Assembly (NCBI GenBank): GCA_020747015.1
Contig: JAGTJM010000001.1
Coordinates: forward strand, 992,001 to 1,056,000
Direction of reading: 5' to 3'
DNA: 64,000 nucleotides
Source: Pyrenochaeta sp. MPI-SDFR-AT-0127
Taxonomy: Eukaryota; Ascomycota; Dothideomycetes; Pleosporales; Cucurbitariaceae
Below are positions 45,332 through 56,182 of the stretch, piece by piece. Both the position numbers and the translations under genes were made by a program. How positions within the stretch are numbered: position 1 is the first letter of the stretch; each line of letters opens with the position of its first letter. Below the pieces are notes generated by a model that had not been told where the DNA came from, did not search any database, and worked only from the letters and a program-made list of their open reading frames with translations.

Positions 45332-47362
45332 CTATGATGAATATGACTTGTGCCGCCCTTTGTTGCCCGTGGCATAGTCCCCGTCCGGACACCATTCTTC
45401 GGGTTGGAAATCAGGATTCATGAAATGCGCTGTATTGAAATGGGAACTTGATATTGTTAGGACCAGTATATACACAATTGGAAGGCTACTCGGGGACTTA
45501 CTTTCGAAAGATGGATGTTTGGAATGGCTGCACTTGCAGGGAAGAGCCAAAGCCGGGTTCTAGCTCATACATTGATGGCCTGAAGGGCCCAACTCTCTCG
45601 CCTGCTAAAGGTGCGGCCCTGTCGATACTCACAGGAGGTGGTGGGTGAATAGGGAGTGATACTGGAGGTTGGTCGAGGTGGATGGCATGATGGCTGGGTG
45701 CGTTGTATTGACTTGCATGGCTAGAGTGGATTGGTGTAATAAAGTCCAAGTGGGAGGTGCTAACCGGCGTAACAGGCGTTGGTGCAGGCGCGTATGGTTG
45801 AACGGGCGTAACCTGGGTCTGTGATACGGGGCTGGAATTGAAGTCGTACGAGAGGGAAGGCCATCGTTGGCCAAGGCCAGTAGGGTACATGCCGGGGATC
45901 ATGGTCATGACGTCCGCTACATTTGATGCTGTTGGGACAAAGTCATCCGTGTAATTTGCCAGAGCAACGTGGAGTGGTTGCTGAGGAGCTACGGGCTGGT
46001 GCTGGATTGGGCGAGGGACATCTTCAGCCTTGTAGAGGATGTCATAGTGTCCACTGCCAAAGCGTCAGTACCGGTGAGGAAATGGTGGGTTGCAAGGGGG
46101 GGTAAGCCTACGGTCTGTAGAGCAGTCTCAGCATAGGCACATTTGGGATGGACAGATGGTTGTGGTCTGTTGGTTCTGCATAAAAGCTTCGATTGATCTC
46201 TTCGCCCTGGGAGCGGTCCAGGTACCAGATTTCCAGGCCGAAGCCGGCAGGCTTGACGAAGACCTCGGCAAGTGCCGCAATGGCGATGTTGTCGGCTTCA
46301 CACTGCGTAGGTTCAATGTTGTTTGCGCAGTAGGCCTTGACATCGCCCATGGGGACAAAGTGTCGAAAGTCGTCTGCATGCGACTGCACCCAGGCACTGG
46401 CAAGGAGCTGCAAGAGTCAATGTGCTTGGCCAGTAGACGAGAGTGACTGGCTGAATACGACTTACCTTGAGGTAGGTGATGATGGCCATGGAGACGCCCA
46501 TGTCGTTGAAGGACTGGAGCAGGATGTCGTCGGCAGCGCCGTCCATTGCGCGCAGCGAGTCGGCCAGCTTGCGCAGGAGGTCAAAGGCTTCTTCGCCAAA
46601 GTCGAGCCAAATGTCGCGAGGGTAGCCAATGGGTTCGAGCAAGTTGCCCATGGAGTTGAGGCGGGCTTCTTCATCCTCGAACTTGGTCACGTCGGCGACG
46701 CGCAACAAGGCCTCAAAGTAGGTGAAGGCAATGGCTGTTGGGTGGGGGAATTTAGCAAACAGAGCGAGCAGCGGACTGGCAGGAAGCGGGCGGAGAACAT
46801 ACCTCGCCAGCCGCAGTGGCCATCGCCGCGACAGGTGCGAAAGTAGGCGTATTTTGCGGGCAGGGCGGCCGTCTTGACTCTATAGACGGGATCGGCGTTG
46901 GCGTACTGGGTGGTGATGGCAGCGCTGCTCTGGCGCTCGCCGACAAGCGGGCCCTGGGGGTGCGGTCAGTGGGGGGCAACATGCAAAGACGAGCCGCATG
47001 TTGCGGCGACTCACCGTGGCCTCGGGCTCATATTCGCTCGAGAGTTTTTGCAGATGGGCAAGCTCCTCGTCCGAGGGCAGGTAGGCGGGGTCGGCCATGG
47101 TGAGGTTCGAGGAGCGGCCGTGCTGGTGCTGGTGCTGGTGCTGGCCAGTGTGTTGGTGGTTAAAGCCCACGGGAGCGAGGACCGGGGCGCGCATGGGTAG
47201 CGGCCGCGCAAAGGCCAGGCTTGAGTGGACGGCGCTGTCGTAGTGGCCCGCGGCAGGAACGCGATAGTGACTCGCAGACAGAGGCCGATGCTGGAGGCCG
47301 TGAGGGTGAGGGTGCGCGTGAGGGTGAGGGTGGAAGCCCGTCAACACGCCCGGCCGGCTCAT
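45332..47362 (-). CDS. Otubain-like deubiquitinase (peptidase C65) with low-complexity extensions, 6 exons
   Basis: Predicted 576-residue ubiquitin thioesterase of the OTUB1 family, a cytosolic cysteine protease that removes ubiquitin chains. Minus-strand exons are 47362-47015, 46953-46803, 46734-46466, 46407-46112, 46053-45502 and 45446-45332; all joins keep frame. The catalytic Asp160 and Cys163 are in CRGDGHCGWRAIAF, and the catalytic His357 is in the PGHYDILYK motif, interrupted by intron 4. The core from residue 117 to about 370 follows the OTUB1 order. The first 115 residues are His/Pro/Gln-rich (HPHPHAHPHPH, HQHQHQH). The C-terminal 200 residues are Pro/Gln/Ser-rich and end in a conserved block (SIFRN-SHFNTAHFMNPDFQPEEW). 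The last intron uses a CAAG acceptor after a CCTAAC branch; a nearer CAG would lose that conserved block. The open frame runs on upstream of the ATG to about 47776 without another ATG. Confidence 0.9.
47120..47144. repeat. Trinucleotide-type repeat coding alternating His-Gln
   Basis: Four copies of a six-base unit (TGCTGG on the plus strand) inside otubain exon 1, read on the minus strand as alternating Gln and His. The purity of the DNA repeat suggests recent slippage growth. Confidence 0.8.
47304..47330 (+). repeat. Four G-tracts in a GGGTGA-type repeat, possible G-quadruplex
   Basis: Four GGG tracts with loops of 3, 9 and 3 bases on the plus strand, which is the template strand of otubain exon 1. 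The minus strand encodes the alternating His-Pro segment. The pattern meets the usual G3 quadruplex rule if loops up to nine bases are allowed. Confidence 0.7.
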
Positions 47363-49221
47363 GGTGCTGGCAGTGCTCTGCAGTGCTCTGGCGATGGCTC
47401 TCCCTATTTCCCCGCTGGGTGTGCGCTCAACTGGTAGTGTGCTCGGTGACGGCGTGACGGGCGGCGATGGCAGGCAATTGGACCGGACGATTCCACGGCA
47501 GACTCGGCAGCGCCCTCTCGATTGCAGCAGCAATCCGTCCACGAGCTGCTGGGGCGAGGGGAGCAGCGTCTTTAGTAGGTGCAGAGGCCCGCGGCGGCGG
47601 GCTGGGAGCTGTGTCGTTGCTGTGATACCCACCGGCCGCCCAGGGGCACGCCAATATATGGGAGAGACAGGAGGGATCTTCGCGGCGTGCCAGTGGAATT
47701 CAAGCCGCTGCCAGGCACCAAAGCACTCTGCAACACATTCGTCCACCCGGGTTGAAACGGCGAGCTGCTGTTGCACCGGCCGCCTGGCAGACGGGGAGGA
47801 GCACAGTATCGATCTCGCGGTGCTAAGGGCGCCTCATGCACATCGAGCCATGGGGCTGTTCAAGTGAAACAAGAGGGAGGAAAAGACGCCTACCGCGACC
47901 GAGTACACAAAGGGAGGCCTTCCTGCTCCCAAGGGCGGTCACAAATCAGCGCCTGGGGCCCTGGAAAGCAAAAAGGAAAACAGCCATGGCTGCTCTCGAC
48001 TGACGGCAATGGGCAACCCTACCGGCATCATACGCGAACCCACAGCCGGGGCGGAGAGAGAAGGGGGACGGAGGGGCTCAATGGGTGATGTGCTCCTTTC
48101 TCCGACTAGTCTTCCCATGGACACAGGATTGGAAATGAAGGTGGCCTTCTGACTCTCGCCCTCCTCCACCACTGCCAAAAGCCCATGCATCACGAGACTA
48201 CTACTACTACAACTACTACTACTACTACTACAACTACCACTACTGCTACTACCACTACCATGGTGCTCAGGTCCAGCCGTACCATCTCAGCAGCGTCGTC
48301 GACCGGAACCACTGTGGAGCTTGAGGCTGGTGTTGCATACACCTGACAAGGACGAGGAGTCGTCCTCGTCAAGAAGCGCCGTGTCACACAGTGGAATGCA
48401 CTCAACACAGCATCACCAGAAAAAAAGGTGGGTCCCATGGCGCCCGAAAAAGCGACCTCTCACCATTTCACACAGGCCTCGCGTTTGAGCGCTCCTGTCA
48501 CAGTGCACAGCGGCCCTCCTGCAGTGCATGATTCGTTCGCGCGACAGAAAAACAACCACCGTGACCGCGATTACCCATCCAAGTTACCGCTCTTCCGCTT
48601 CCCCCACGCTGCAACACACCCTGGGCCTTCCCCCAAGAGCGTGCTGCGTGGGGAGCCTGCAATTAGCTGAGAGGCTCGCTTGACACGGCACCCTCGTCCT
48701 TGCCGCTTCCCCGGCGCGACAGCCCCATGAGCCCCGGCTCCTGTTCTGATTGGCAGCGACTCGAGTGAAGCGTCTGCACACTGCGTCACGTCGATTCAAG
48801 TTCACTGAATCTCAGGCATCACGAGGTGGGGCTGCACGATGGCTGCGGGCGTCCGCGATGACCGCACCGTCGGATTTCTTGGCGGGTTGCAACGAGAAAA
48901 CGAGGCCATGTTACATACAGAAGAACAGCTGCTGACCACTGGTGGCAACGAGGCCATCAGGTGCCCTCCCGAACATGTCCGCTGCCAGCCGCTGTGTTGA
49001 GACGCCAGCTTGCTCATGTGGAAGCATACTCTTGCCTTGTGCTACCCCATCGACCAACCTGCCTCTTGTTCTGGGCAGCTTTGACCGCATGTCTCAATTC
49101 TTCAGGTGGAGCAAAGCCTCAGTGACGGTAATGTGTAACTACCAATGTGCCCTGGACTCCCCGAATACCCAGTCAGAGGTTCGTCGTCGTCCTGTGCTAC
49201 ACTCGCGACCGGTGCTGCAAG
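47363..49221. other. Region between csn2 and otubain, likely long otubain leader and promoter
   Basis: About 1.86 kb between two genes on the minus strand. No supported coding region is seen, although the otubain frame stays open to 47776 without an ATG. A TAC/ACT microsatellite lies at 48197-48260. The open frame of poly-valine at 48190-48438 is only a shadow of this repeat. Confidence 0.45.
48197..48260. repeat. ACT/TAC trinucleotide microsatellite with interruptions
   Basis: About 64 bases of ACTACT-type units with single-base changes (CAACTAC, TGCTACTACC). About 0.9 kb upstream of the otubain ATG. Imperfections suggest an older array. Confidence 0.9.
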
Positions 49222-50965
49222 TCATCCTTTGCTTGAGACTCCCGGCAGACGTCCCGAGGGGCCCTTGCCTTTTGGTCTGCCAGATTTGGCTCCGCCCAAG
49301 GAACTTTGATTCCAGCCCATGCTGTGGGTGCCCGAACCACCAGGAGTAAACTGAGAGCCGCTCTCGTCTGACTTGAAGCCGTCACCTTCGTTCAGCACCG
49401 TCTGCCAGAGGGATCCAATGGCGGCGCTCCACTCCTTCATTGCCTGTACCCGATCCATGTCGGTGCTACTCTCGATCTCCACCGTTCCGTTCTGCTGGTT
49501 GATCTTGCCGCGCAACCGCTTGTCAACGATGAGGAAGCCCACAATTTCCTGGACTTCGGGAAGGGAGATCTTGAGCTGCTTCGAGATGAAAGCCAGCGTG
49601 AACCGGGTGTAGGGCGCAACAAGCTTGACAACAGCCTTGGTGCGCACGTTCCGCGTCACCTCGTCGATGTTTTCTGCAATGAAGGGATCTTGGAGTAGAT
49701 CCTTGTTGTTCTGCAGGATCTTCTCGTACTCATGGATATCTTCCCGCTGATAGGCGTTGACAAGGTCCGTCATGGTCGAGATGCGGGGATCATTCTGGTA
49801 GGGCTTGGTCTCCTGTGAGTCAAACGGGTTGATATCCGAACCCGACAGCATGGTCGCGAGAACTAGATACTTTAGAACTTGGATCCGTTGGAGCGAGCCA
49901 GCCTCGTCGTAGTTTTTGAAACTCTCGAAAAAGTCGCTCTGGGCTCCCTTCCAGTTCTCTGCAACAAATCAGCATGCGTCGGGTGTCTCGGACGAGGCGT
50001 ACTTGCCTTCGCTCATGTGCATCTTGCCACCACATTCCCGGATGATACCCATGATCTTGGGATGTGGAACCGCCGACTTGACCTTGAGAGCTCGTTGGTA
50101 CAGTGCCTGTCAGAGCGTCAGCGGGTAAAGCAGAGGGTAGGCTAGGGATGAAGTTACCTTTAGCCGCTTGTTGTTCCTAGTCTCGGCGTACATTAGGATT
50201 TCCAGAGAATAGACCTCCAGTGAATATGTGCCTTTGCTCGGGTCATCTGTACCATCCTCCTTTTGGCAGGCTTTGTGCAACTCCCGGAGCTTCTCTGTGA
50301 GCTGGCGGTAGTCCTTCCGATCCAACCATAGCCTGGCCAACTTGATGTTAGTCTTCAGCCACAGCCGCTCGTTGTTGGTGCTTTGGAAGATATCAAGGGT
50401 GAGGGCATAGAACTTCTCCATGCAGCGATATGCTTCCGCATCTTCTGCAGCCTTTTCTATAAAGTCGAGCATGTTGTTGATTGACTTTTCCGAGTAGTTG
50501 CGTGTTACGGCCGACTTGACGTACGTGAGCAACTCCTTGTAGTGCTCCACAGCCTGTCCTGATATCAGCCAAAGACCGTTACCGCCAGCTTTAGCCAAGG
50601 TACCTGGTCGTAGCGGGCGAGCTTGAATTCCAGCTTGATCGCCTGCTTTAGGCCCTTGAAGCCCCTACGAGCCCGTCAGCGCCTGTCCAACTCGCCAGAT
50701 GTGCATGCCCCGTACCAGTCCGACTTTTCTTCTTCGAGCGGAGGCACGCCTAGGAACTCGTCTATAGCTGCCTCGGGGTCATCTGCCTTGAGCTGTTTCG
50801 CATTGTAGTACTTGTTCTCGATGTTGACATCGCCGCTCTGCTCGTCATCGTCGTCCTCATACTCGAAATCGTACCTGCAGATTGTTAGCCTGGCCCTCAG
50901 CTACACATTAGTGCGGCTTACTCCTCTTCGCCGGAGTCTTGCATGAAATCATCATCATCAGACAT
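49222..50965 (-). CDS. csn2: COP9 signalosome subunit 2 (CSN2, CsnB), 6 exons with one GC-AG intron
   Basis: CSN2 is a PCI-domain scaffold subunit of the COP9 signalosome, which removes NEDD8 from cullins; in fungi it links light, development and protein turnover. Minus-strand exons are 50965-50922, 50874-50716, 50664-50604, 50553-50158, 50106-50007 and 49958-49222, giving 498 residues, the usual size. The N-terminus is acidic (MSDDDDFMQDSGEEEYDFEYED), then KYYNAKQLKADDPEAAIDEF. Helical repeats follow (AVEHYKELLTYVKSAVTRNYSEK, then NIKLARLWLDRKDY), and then FFESFKNYDEAGSLQRIQVLKYLVLATML. The PCI winged-helix part (YTRFTLAFISKQLKISLPEVQEIV) is in the last exon, before a Gly/Ser-rich tail. Intron 5 begins GCAAGT after GAAG and ends GCAG, so it is a GC-AG intron; no GT donor gives the right frame. 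The gene diverges from RHO3. Confidence 0.94.
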
Positions 50966-52187
50966 GGTTGCAGGGCGGACAGAGTTGAAATCAATATATA
51001 CGAGCTAGCTGGCGTTCAGATTTGATGTTGACGATGCTGAGCCTGGAGGAGAAGCTGGGAACCTGGCTTGAAGCGATATCTGGGGGGTGTCCACAAAAGT
51101 GGTGAGCTCTTGTTGTGAGGTTGCTTGCCTGCTCACGCAGTGGTGCCTGCGGCGGTGCCCCGCACGCGCTAAGCCCACTGGGTAGGGCAGAGCATCCATC
51201 CCACCTTGACCGTGGACAAGGCGTGGAATGCTGGATTCGCTGGGAACTGCAATTCTCACAGGTGGAGCAGCCGAGCACTGGTGATGAATACAACGGTTCA
51301 TATAGCTAGCCGCAACCACTACCAACGCAGACACGTTACGAGCTGTAGAGTGCCAAGATGAAAATAACGTTTACGAGCAAATGCACCTCCATATGGATGA
51401 GAGTCTGTAGATGCGGGTCGAATCAGCATGGATCCGCCTCATCAGAAACATGGCCTACGTCGCTGGTTCTTTGCCATCACGGCTTGACGTCTTCTTCCGG
51501 CAAAATCAATAGTACCACTCCACGTTTCTGCCATGGACCGTCGACTCGTGTCATGGACAACCGATTTTTATCCTGCAGCAGATATGGAGGCAAACCGGCC
51601 CTGGAAAGCACAAAACTGTGCATACGTCCATGCGCTATATTGAGGTGTATCGTGTTGCGACAAACTATGGTAGGCTAGGTATTTATCTTGACTTTGTCCA
51701 TGGTCACAGAGTCTCATCCCAACAACCTCCTTCAGCATTCCTCGTGCCCAGATTAGATCTCACCTTCTGCCACCTCCACCACAGGAACGCCGGTATCTAC
51801 CACCGCCCATAGAATCAGCCCTCGTAAGTACACGTATTGCACAACTTGGCACCTCTTATCGGCTTGCGCACTGCGCCACGCCCGCAGCGGACATTGGAAG
51901 AGTTGTCTGCGGAGGTGAGCTGCTCTAACGCCACTTTGGGTTTAACGCCCGTGTCTGGATCCTCTCAACCCCATCCTTCCTCATCGCTGATCTCAAGGCC
52001 AGCTTCTGGAACTCCTACACTCCATACCATCGTCTGCCCGTACGACTTTGAACGCCTTCAACACTTACCTCGCTTGCGACCGCGAAGCCTCCCAGGCCCT
52101 TGTACTACCCCAGCGCGCGCTCTCTCGTCCTTGAGCCCAACGGCACGAATCGACCGCCGAGTCCTCCTAACCCCCGAAACCTTCGCA
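50966..52187. other. Shared upstream region of csn2 and RHO3
   Basis: About 1.2 kb between divergent genes. No supported coding region; open frames overlap each other on both strands and lack similarity. The right half, pyrimidine-rich from about 51700, is probably the RHO3 leader. Confidence 0.5.
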
Positions 52188-53198
52188 ATGCCTATGTGTG
52201 GTGGAACAAAGTCTGTGCAGCGCAAGCTAGTACTTCTGTACGTGTCGATTCTGCAGGGAATTCGCTGTTGTCTAGGCGGTGCAAATGAGGATGCGATGAG
52301 ATGGGTCTAACACATCTTCCAGTGGTGACGGCGCATGCGGCAAGACGTCGTTACTGAACGTCTTTACAAGAGGGTGCGTCGAACATCCATCATTTAGAAT
52401 ACCTTGCACAAGACTAACCTGATTATAGGTATTTTCCAACTGTGTAGTAAGTTATTTTGCGCCTATGATGGATGCGCCCGAGGTTAATCACATGCCCCAC
52501 AGCGAGCCTACAGTGTTCGGTGAGTATCTTGTTTGGCATTTGACATGTACACTAAGCTAACTAATGCGTCCAGAAAATTATGTCCACGGTTCGTTACGCT
52601 GCATCTCGACAACAAGGTTCCTGTTGACTGACCCGATTGGTAGACATTTACATCGACAACACACACGTAGAACTCAGCTTATGGGATACCGCTGGACAGG
52701 AAGAGTTTGATAGACTTCGGTCCCTTAGCTACGATGACACGCACGCCATCATGCTCTGCTTCTCCGTATGGTCGCTCATTGCTTGCACCTGGATTTATGA
52801 CTAATTCTGTACAGGTCGACTCCCCAGATTCGCTGGAGAACGTAGAAACAAAATGGGTTGGCGAGATAGCAGAGAATTGCCCCGGTGTCAAGCTTGTTCT
52901 CGTGGCGCTCAAGTGCGATCTGCGGAAGCGAGAAGACGACGATGCCGAGGATGAGCAACCAGCGAAGCCATGCATCGATTACGAGGAAGGTCTGCGAGTT
53001 GCAGAAAAGATCAAGGCACTGAGATATCTAGGTATTACTAGCAAAGAACTCTCGTGCGTGGAAAGTTAGCTGATTTGAACTCCAGAATGTTCCGCTATGA
53101 AGAACCGTGGCGTAAACGAAGCCTTCACCGAGGCTGCCCGCGTTGCTCTTCAAGTCAAGACGAGCAAAGATAAGAGCGGTGGCTGCACCATCCTCTGA
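52188..53198 (+). CDS. rho3: RHO3-type small GTPase, 8 exons including three microexons
   Basis: Predicted 200-residue Rho GTPase acting in polarised growth, exocytosis and actin control at the plasma membrane. Exons are 52188-52237, 52323-52373, 52429-52446, 52503-52519, 52574-52588, 52644-52765, 52815-53031 and 53086-53198. Coding lengths (50, 51, 18, 17, 15, 122, 217, 113) sum to 603. The P-loop is GDGACGKT at residues 18-25. Switch I is YFPTVYEPTVFENYVHD, built from the three microexons; switch II is DTAGQEEFDRLRSLSYDD at 65-82. A Rho-insert-like acidic stretch (KREDDDAEDEQPAKP) lies near residue 130. The C-terminus is CTIL, a CaaX box whose final Leu predicts geranylgeranylation. The N-terminus MPMCGGTKSVQRKLVLL and the phrase NCPGVKLVLVALKCDLR are Rho3-like rather than Rho1- or Cdc42-like. 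Confidence 0.94.
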
Positions 53199-53996
53199 TC
53201 ACATCATCCTTTTACAATCCTGCTTCTTCTGGAACATACTTATACCCTTCGATTCATCACGGACGTTTGGACGTCCAGCACACCATCTCCATGACCAGAC
53301 GACACGTTACCGCTTTCCGCTTTATTCATACCATTTTTCACAATTAGCTACCTACAGCCAGTCTTATATTCCTATTCTAGCAAAGGTGGTCCGCATCGTC
53401 TCAATTTTATGCCATTATGTCAGCGCGAAAAGAGAAGGAAAGTCGAATCGCCAGCCGCCCCATGACGCGACTGTTTGCAAAAGTTCCCAGTCAACAAACC
53501 CGCGTGGATCAAGTCCCTCTCTGTCTCATGTCTCTATACGGCTTTTGCCTTTGACCCGCTCGAAGCAATTCCACATACGCCACGCCATCACTTCGTTCTT
53601 ATTTCTCAGGGTTTGGCTTTGGGTAGATCTTTCCTCGACAAACCTTTATGTTTTACGCTTAACCACTTTTTATTGTACATGCTTGCTATAGCTATAGCTT
53701 GTCCTTTAGTTTTCTTTCTTTTTTTGGGGGTCTGTATAGGTGCGCTGCTAAGAGCAGATGCACCAGCACTTCCGTCTGTGGAAGACCGCTGAACAAGTCT
53801 GTGAAGGAAGGGCTTAGATCTCCAATTCGCAAGTTTTCTGAATAGAATCGTCACTCTGTCTTAATTCCTATGCGACGCCAATCTGGAACACGGTTTTGTG
53901 ATGCATACTAGTATTATTCCGCCACCACATATCTACATGTCTTCCAAGACACGAATGATTCTTCACAGCCCACATAAACCCGGATTTCACACACTC
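53199..53996. other. Convergent intergenic region between RHO3 and deoC
   Basis: About 800 bases with both 3' untranslated regions. Short pyrimidine-rich and T-rich stretches (for example 53712-53726) are present. Open frames here have no family similarity. Confidence 0.5.
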
Positions 53997-55220
53997 TCAA
54001 TATGATGAATCGTCAGTATACAACCTTGTCACACCACCGCCGGGTCTCTCGGCTCCATCGTCTTTCTTCCCTCTCTCCTCCCCAACCTTTGTTCTCGCCT
54101 CCTGCATGATCCACAATCCCGAGCTAGTCCCCAGTCTACTTGCTCCAGCCTCCAGCATCCGCACTGCAGTGTCCAATTCCCTTACGCCTCCCGATGCCTT
54201 AACCTCCATCTTCCTCCTTCCGATACCTTGGGATGCGAGGTACTCTGCAGCACCGACCATGAGTTGCACGTGGGGCAAGGTAGCGCCCGGGCCATTAAAC
54301 CCAGTAGATGTTTTTATAAAGTCAAATGACGCGGCAGCGGCGAGATGCGATGCAGCAAGGATTTGGGCAGAAGTGAGCTGGGAGGTTTCGAGGATCAGTT
54401 TCAAGGTTACAGGAGATGGGCAGAGAGACCGAATCGAAGCCAGTTCCCGGTAGATGGCGGAGTAGTCTGGAATCTCCTCATCCTGATCCCTCGTGTTTGC
54501 GGCAGTGTTGGCAGCAGTAATACTGTCGATTGCCGAGTCCTTGGAATTCAGAATCCGCTCCGGGACGGCAGGCTTGTTGTGCTTGGTCAGGAGCGAGTGG
54601 TTCAACACAACGTCGAGCTCGGCGGCGCCGGCGGCAACGGCAGCACGCGCTTCTCGCAGCTTGGAATAGGTATCCTGCGTGCCCTCATGGAAACCTACAA
54701 CGCAGGCCACGAGAACGCCGGAGCCTTTGAGGTTGGAGACGCAGCGTTGAACCCAGTTCAGGCGAACGCATACAGACTGGGAGGAAAGTTAGACGACGTT
54801 CTGCCCAAAATTCAAGTTGATGATGTACGAAAAGGAGACATTCTAGAAACAGCCTACCTTAAATTTCTCCGTTCTTGCCTCGGAGCATAATCCATCTATG
54901 GCGGTACTGGTCGCATCAAGCTTCAGCACCGTATGATCAATCGTCTTCGCCAATTGCATCAGCGCCTCCTCTCCATTCCTCATCCGTGGACCTTCATAAA
55001 CTTTCTTCGCTCTCACGCCACTATCCACCTCTTTCAATACCACCCTTTGCGTTTCTTCAATCTGCTTGGCCCATTCTTCATTCGTGTACCGATCCGTCAT
55101 GATTTCCACGGGACCAAGGGAAGAATCTAGGGCGGGGTTTGCAGCAAGCCAGCCGCGGATGAGGACCTCAGACTCTGTCAGAGATATGGGGTGGGGGGTT
55201 TCTGAAGTGGAAGACGACAT
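53997..55220 (-). CDS. deoC: Deoxyribose-phosphate aldolase (DERA/DeoC family), 2 exons
   Basis: DERA splits 2-deoxyribose-5-phosphate into acetaldehyde and glyceraldehyde-3-phosphate, so deoxynucleosides can be used for carbon. Minus-strand exons are 55220-54858 and 54776-53997; the 81 nt intron has GTAGGC, CTAAC and CCAG signals and joins EKFK-SVCVRLNWV. The 380-residue product is longer than bacterial DeoC (about 250-260) because of an N-terminal extension of about 90 residues. The TIM-barrel starts at LAKTIDHTVLKLDATSTAID. The Schiff-base Lys is in FDFIKTSTGF (about residue 276), and the second active-site Lys is in MEVKASGGVREL. GAAELDVVLNHSLL matches the conserved Asp segment. An alternative upstream TTG gives no better start; the ATG at 55220 fits. 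Confidence 0.93.
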
Positions 55221-56182
55221 GTTGTGGTCTGACTGATTTGGCAAGTATGGCTTAGCAATGTGCTTAGCTTGCAGTTCAGCCGCGGGACGAGGAATCTCTG
55301 GTGATGACGTGGTAGTGGCTGGCTGATTGCGCGTTGCGCAGTTGTAACTGTAATATTGTTCAAGCTAGCTTGACTACAAAAATATTCCAGTATTCTTTGA
55401 AGATGTAGATTGCTGATTATAACTATATATTTGTTGTCGGAGATCGGCTAAACTTCGCTCTGCCCGTCATGTGGTTGGACGGTGCAATGAACGAACAAGG
55501 GCCTCGGCCGCGCTCGTCCACTCAGAAAGGCAAATCGTGTAGCTAAGCTCGAGGTCCTGCTTCTCTGGGTAAGGGCTAGCAAATGTCACGTTCTTAGCAC
55601 TAACAGAATCTGAAAGCGGTGAAAGCGATCATCTCACATTCGAAGCCAAGGTAAAGTCTGATTCAGTGCGCCAATGCAGGAACATTGCACATTTCAAGAA
55701 TTGGACATGGTCATGGTCATAGTCAGGGCAGAAGTTCAACGTCTTAAAAAGCACACAAAAAGTCGGCATAAATCACTTCCAATGTGTCAGTTGTTGTGCA
55801 AGACAAGTGTGAGGGTTTGACTTGTTTTGATTTACAAAGGACTGCTCGCATGCGCAGGTGTCCTCGATTGCAAACCGGTCCTCACCTCGGACGACTGTTC
55901 CAGAGGCTCTGAGATGCTATCTCTCCTCCCACATGCATGTACATGAAAGCTGTAGAAGAAGATGCCGAATAAAAGGAAATGGATTCGAGGAAAAGGGTTG
56001 TCCATCAGCGCTAGATATCCGGAACTCCCGTTTTGTGACTTTTGCATTAACTCGAGTCGAAAGATCCCTCTTCTATCCTGCGGTCGAATCGATTGGTGCC
56101 AATGAGATTTACATCCCTATGCCATGATAGTCGTCATCGTGAACCCATCAAACTCCCGCCACCATTGCTCTTGGAAAAACGT
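55221..56182. other. Intergenic region between deoC and eS27
   Basis: About 960 bases. It contains the deoC promoter and the 3' untranslated region of the eS27 gene, both on the minus strand. No supported coding region or clear repeat is seen. Confidence 0.5.

Noticed and set aside
45446..45501. Use of the nearer CAG acceptor (about 45431) for the last otubain exon
   Set aside because: It puts a stop in frame or loses the conserved SHFNTAHFMNPDF block; the CAAG acceptor at 45447 with a CCTAAC branch fits the family end.
48190..48438. Minus-strand frame with a poly-valine end
   Set aside because: It is only the translation of the ACT/TAC microsatellite.
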